Shown here piece after piece: positions 63,666 through 64,000 of a stretch of 64,000 nucleotides of DNA. A program made the position numbers and the translations under genes. Where the stretch lies: assembly GCA_002698985.1 (NCBI GenBank), contig PAAY01000041.1, positions 1-64,000 of the forward strand. The letters are read 5' to 3'. The notes under the pieces were generated by a model. That model saw only the letters and a program-made list of their open reading frames with translations, searched no databases and was not told the origin of the DNA. Position 1 is the first letter of the stretch; each line of letters begins with the position of its first letter. Origin of the DNA: Saprospirales bacterium (GTDB lineage: Bacteria; Bacteroidota; Bacteroidia; Chitinophagales; Saprospiraceae).

Positions 63666-63673
63666 CAAAAGTA
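63666..63673 (-). promoter_or_regulatory. Predicted -7 promoter box of the metal-efflux operon
   Basis: Minus strand TACTTTTG, matching TAnnTTTG. It overlaps the TTG at 63668, so if used it makes that TTG start impossible and predicts a transcript starting at or near the GTG at 63659. Confidence 0.4.
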
Positions 63674-63894
63674 TAAAACTGTACCGAATGTGGAATCATA
63701 GTTTTTTCTTAAAAAAAACTTATACAAGCTTCTTGTTTTCCTCGCTTCGCAAAACAATTCACCTCATCTCCTGCTGCTGAGGGCGAGTTTTCAACCCTGG
63801 GAAATCTTACGAATGATTGGCTTTTTCATTATTCTCCATCTTTTTCCTCTAAAAAACTAACTTGTGGCCCACCATTCACAAAATCAATCCGGCC

Positions 63895-64000
63895 ATGAAA
63901 CAGGCACTCCGCATTTCCACCTTCCTTCTTCTTTTTCTTTCCTTCGGCAAATGGGCATACAGCCAGGAGGCACCTCTGCCCGAAGTTTGGCTCAAGCTGC
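63895..64000 (+). CDS. N-terminal fragment of an exported protein (runs off the window)
   Basis: ATG 63895 opens a signal peptide (RISTFLLLFLSFGKWAYSQ) followed by 13 codons of mature sequence before the window ends. It carries one copy of the 10-mer CCTTCGGCAA inside the signal sequence. The product cannot be identified. Confidence 0.6.
   Translation, partial: MKQALRISTFLLLFLSFGKWAYSQEAPLPEVWLKL

Overview
The window is chromosomal DNA from a member of the Bacteroidota, most likely from the Saprospiria (Lewinella/Haliscomenobacter-like). The evidence is type IX secretion (T9SS) sorting domains of both classes, a PorP/SprF protein followed by a PorE-like OmpA protein, many signal peptides ending in AQ, promoter -7 boxes of the form TAnnTTTG, few Shine-Dalgarno sequences, and a CzcA-CzcC fusion with its small Cys-rich partner as seen in this phylum. 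Coding GC looks like about 55%, apart from one AT-richer stretch near 30.5-32.9 kb. I saw no rRNA, tRNA, CRISPR array, insertion sequence or prophage module. Layout, 0-14.6 kb: a repeat-filled leader, uppS, a lipoprotein lactonase overlapping a glycerate kinase gene, a 0.5 kb array of terminator-like mini-hairpins, a T9SS cargo protein, an integral membrane protein with an apparent frameshift, an S24/LexA-like repressor divergent from a glucosaminidase, a WecA/TagO-type transferase divergent from purM, a di-haem peroxidase lipoprotein and two tandem outer-membrane paralogues. 15.0-20.7 kb is the surface/T9SS cassette: type B sorted protein, PorP/SprF, PorE-like. 21.2-30.5 kb is mostly housekeeping: persulfide dioxygenase-rhodanese, BamA/TamA-like barrel, lipA with an outer-membrane companion, an orphan MacB-type permease, upp, cdsA and a small barrel. 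30.9-38.2 kb holds an AT-richer secreted metalloprotease followed by redox genes: a PaaE-like reductase, and a two-gene unit of FAD oxidoreductase plus NosR-like ferredoxin. 38.3-44.8 kb holds a CNNM/CorC protein with a coupled small ORF, gamma-glutamyltransferase, and a SulP transporter with carbonic anhydrase, probably a bicarbonate unit. 45.6-53.4 kb is the most unusual part: three consecutive minus-strand genes for large exported proteins. The outer two are paralogues of a family I do not recognise. The middle one joins six HYR-like repeats, SprB-like modules and a C-terminal barrel-like domain. 53.7-54.9 kb is an AAA/DUF4143 ATPase gene behind three 32-bp palindrome-bearing direct repeats. 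55.0-63.7 kb is a heavy-metal efflux cluster: P1B ATPase, CzcB, CzcA-CzcC fusion, Cys-rich protein. The window ends inside the signal peptide of a plus-strand gene. Intergenic regions are unusually rich in short tandem arrays, mini-hairpins and recurring word families, and the 10-mer CCTTCGGCAA recurs across the window far more often than chance would give.
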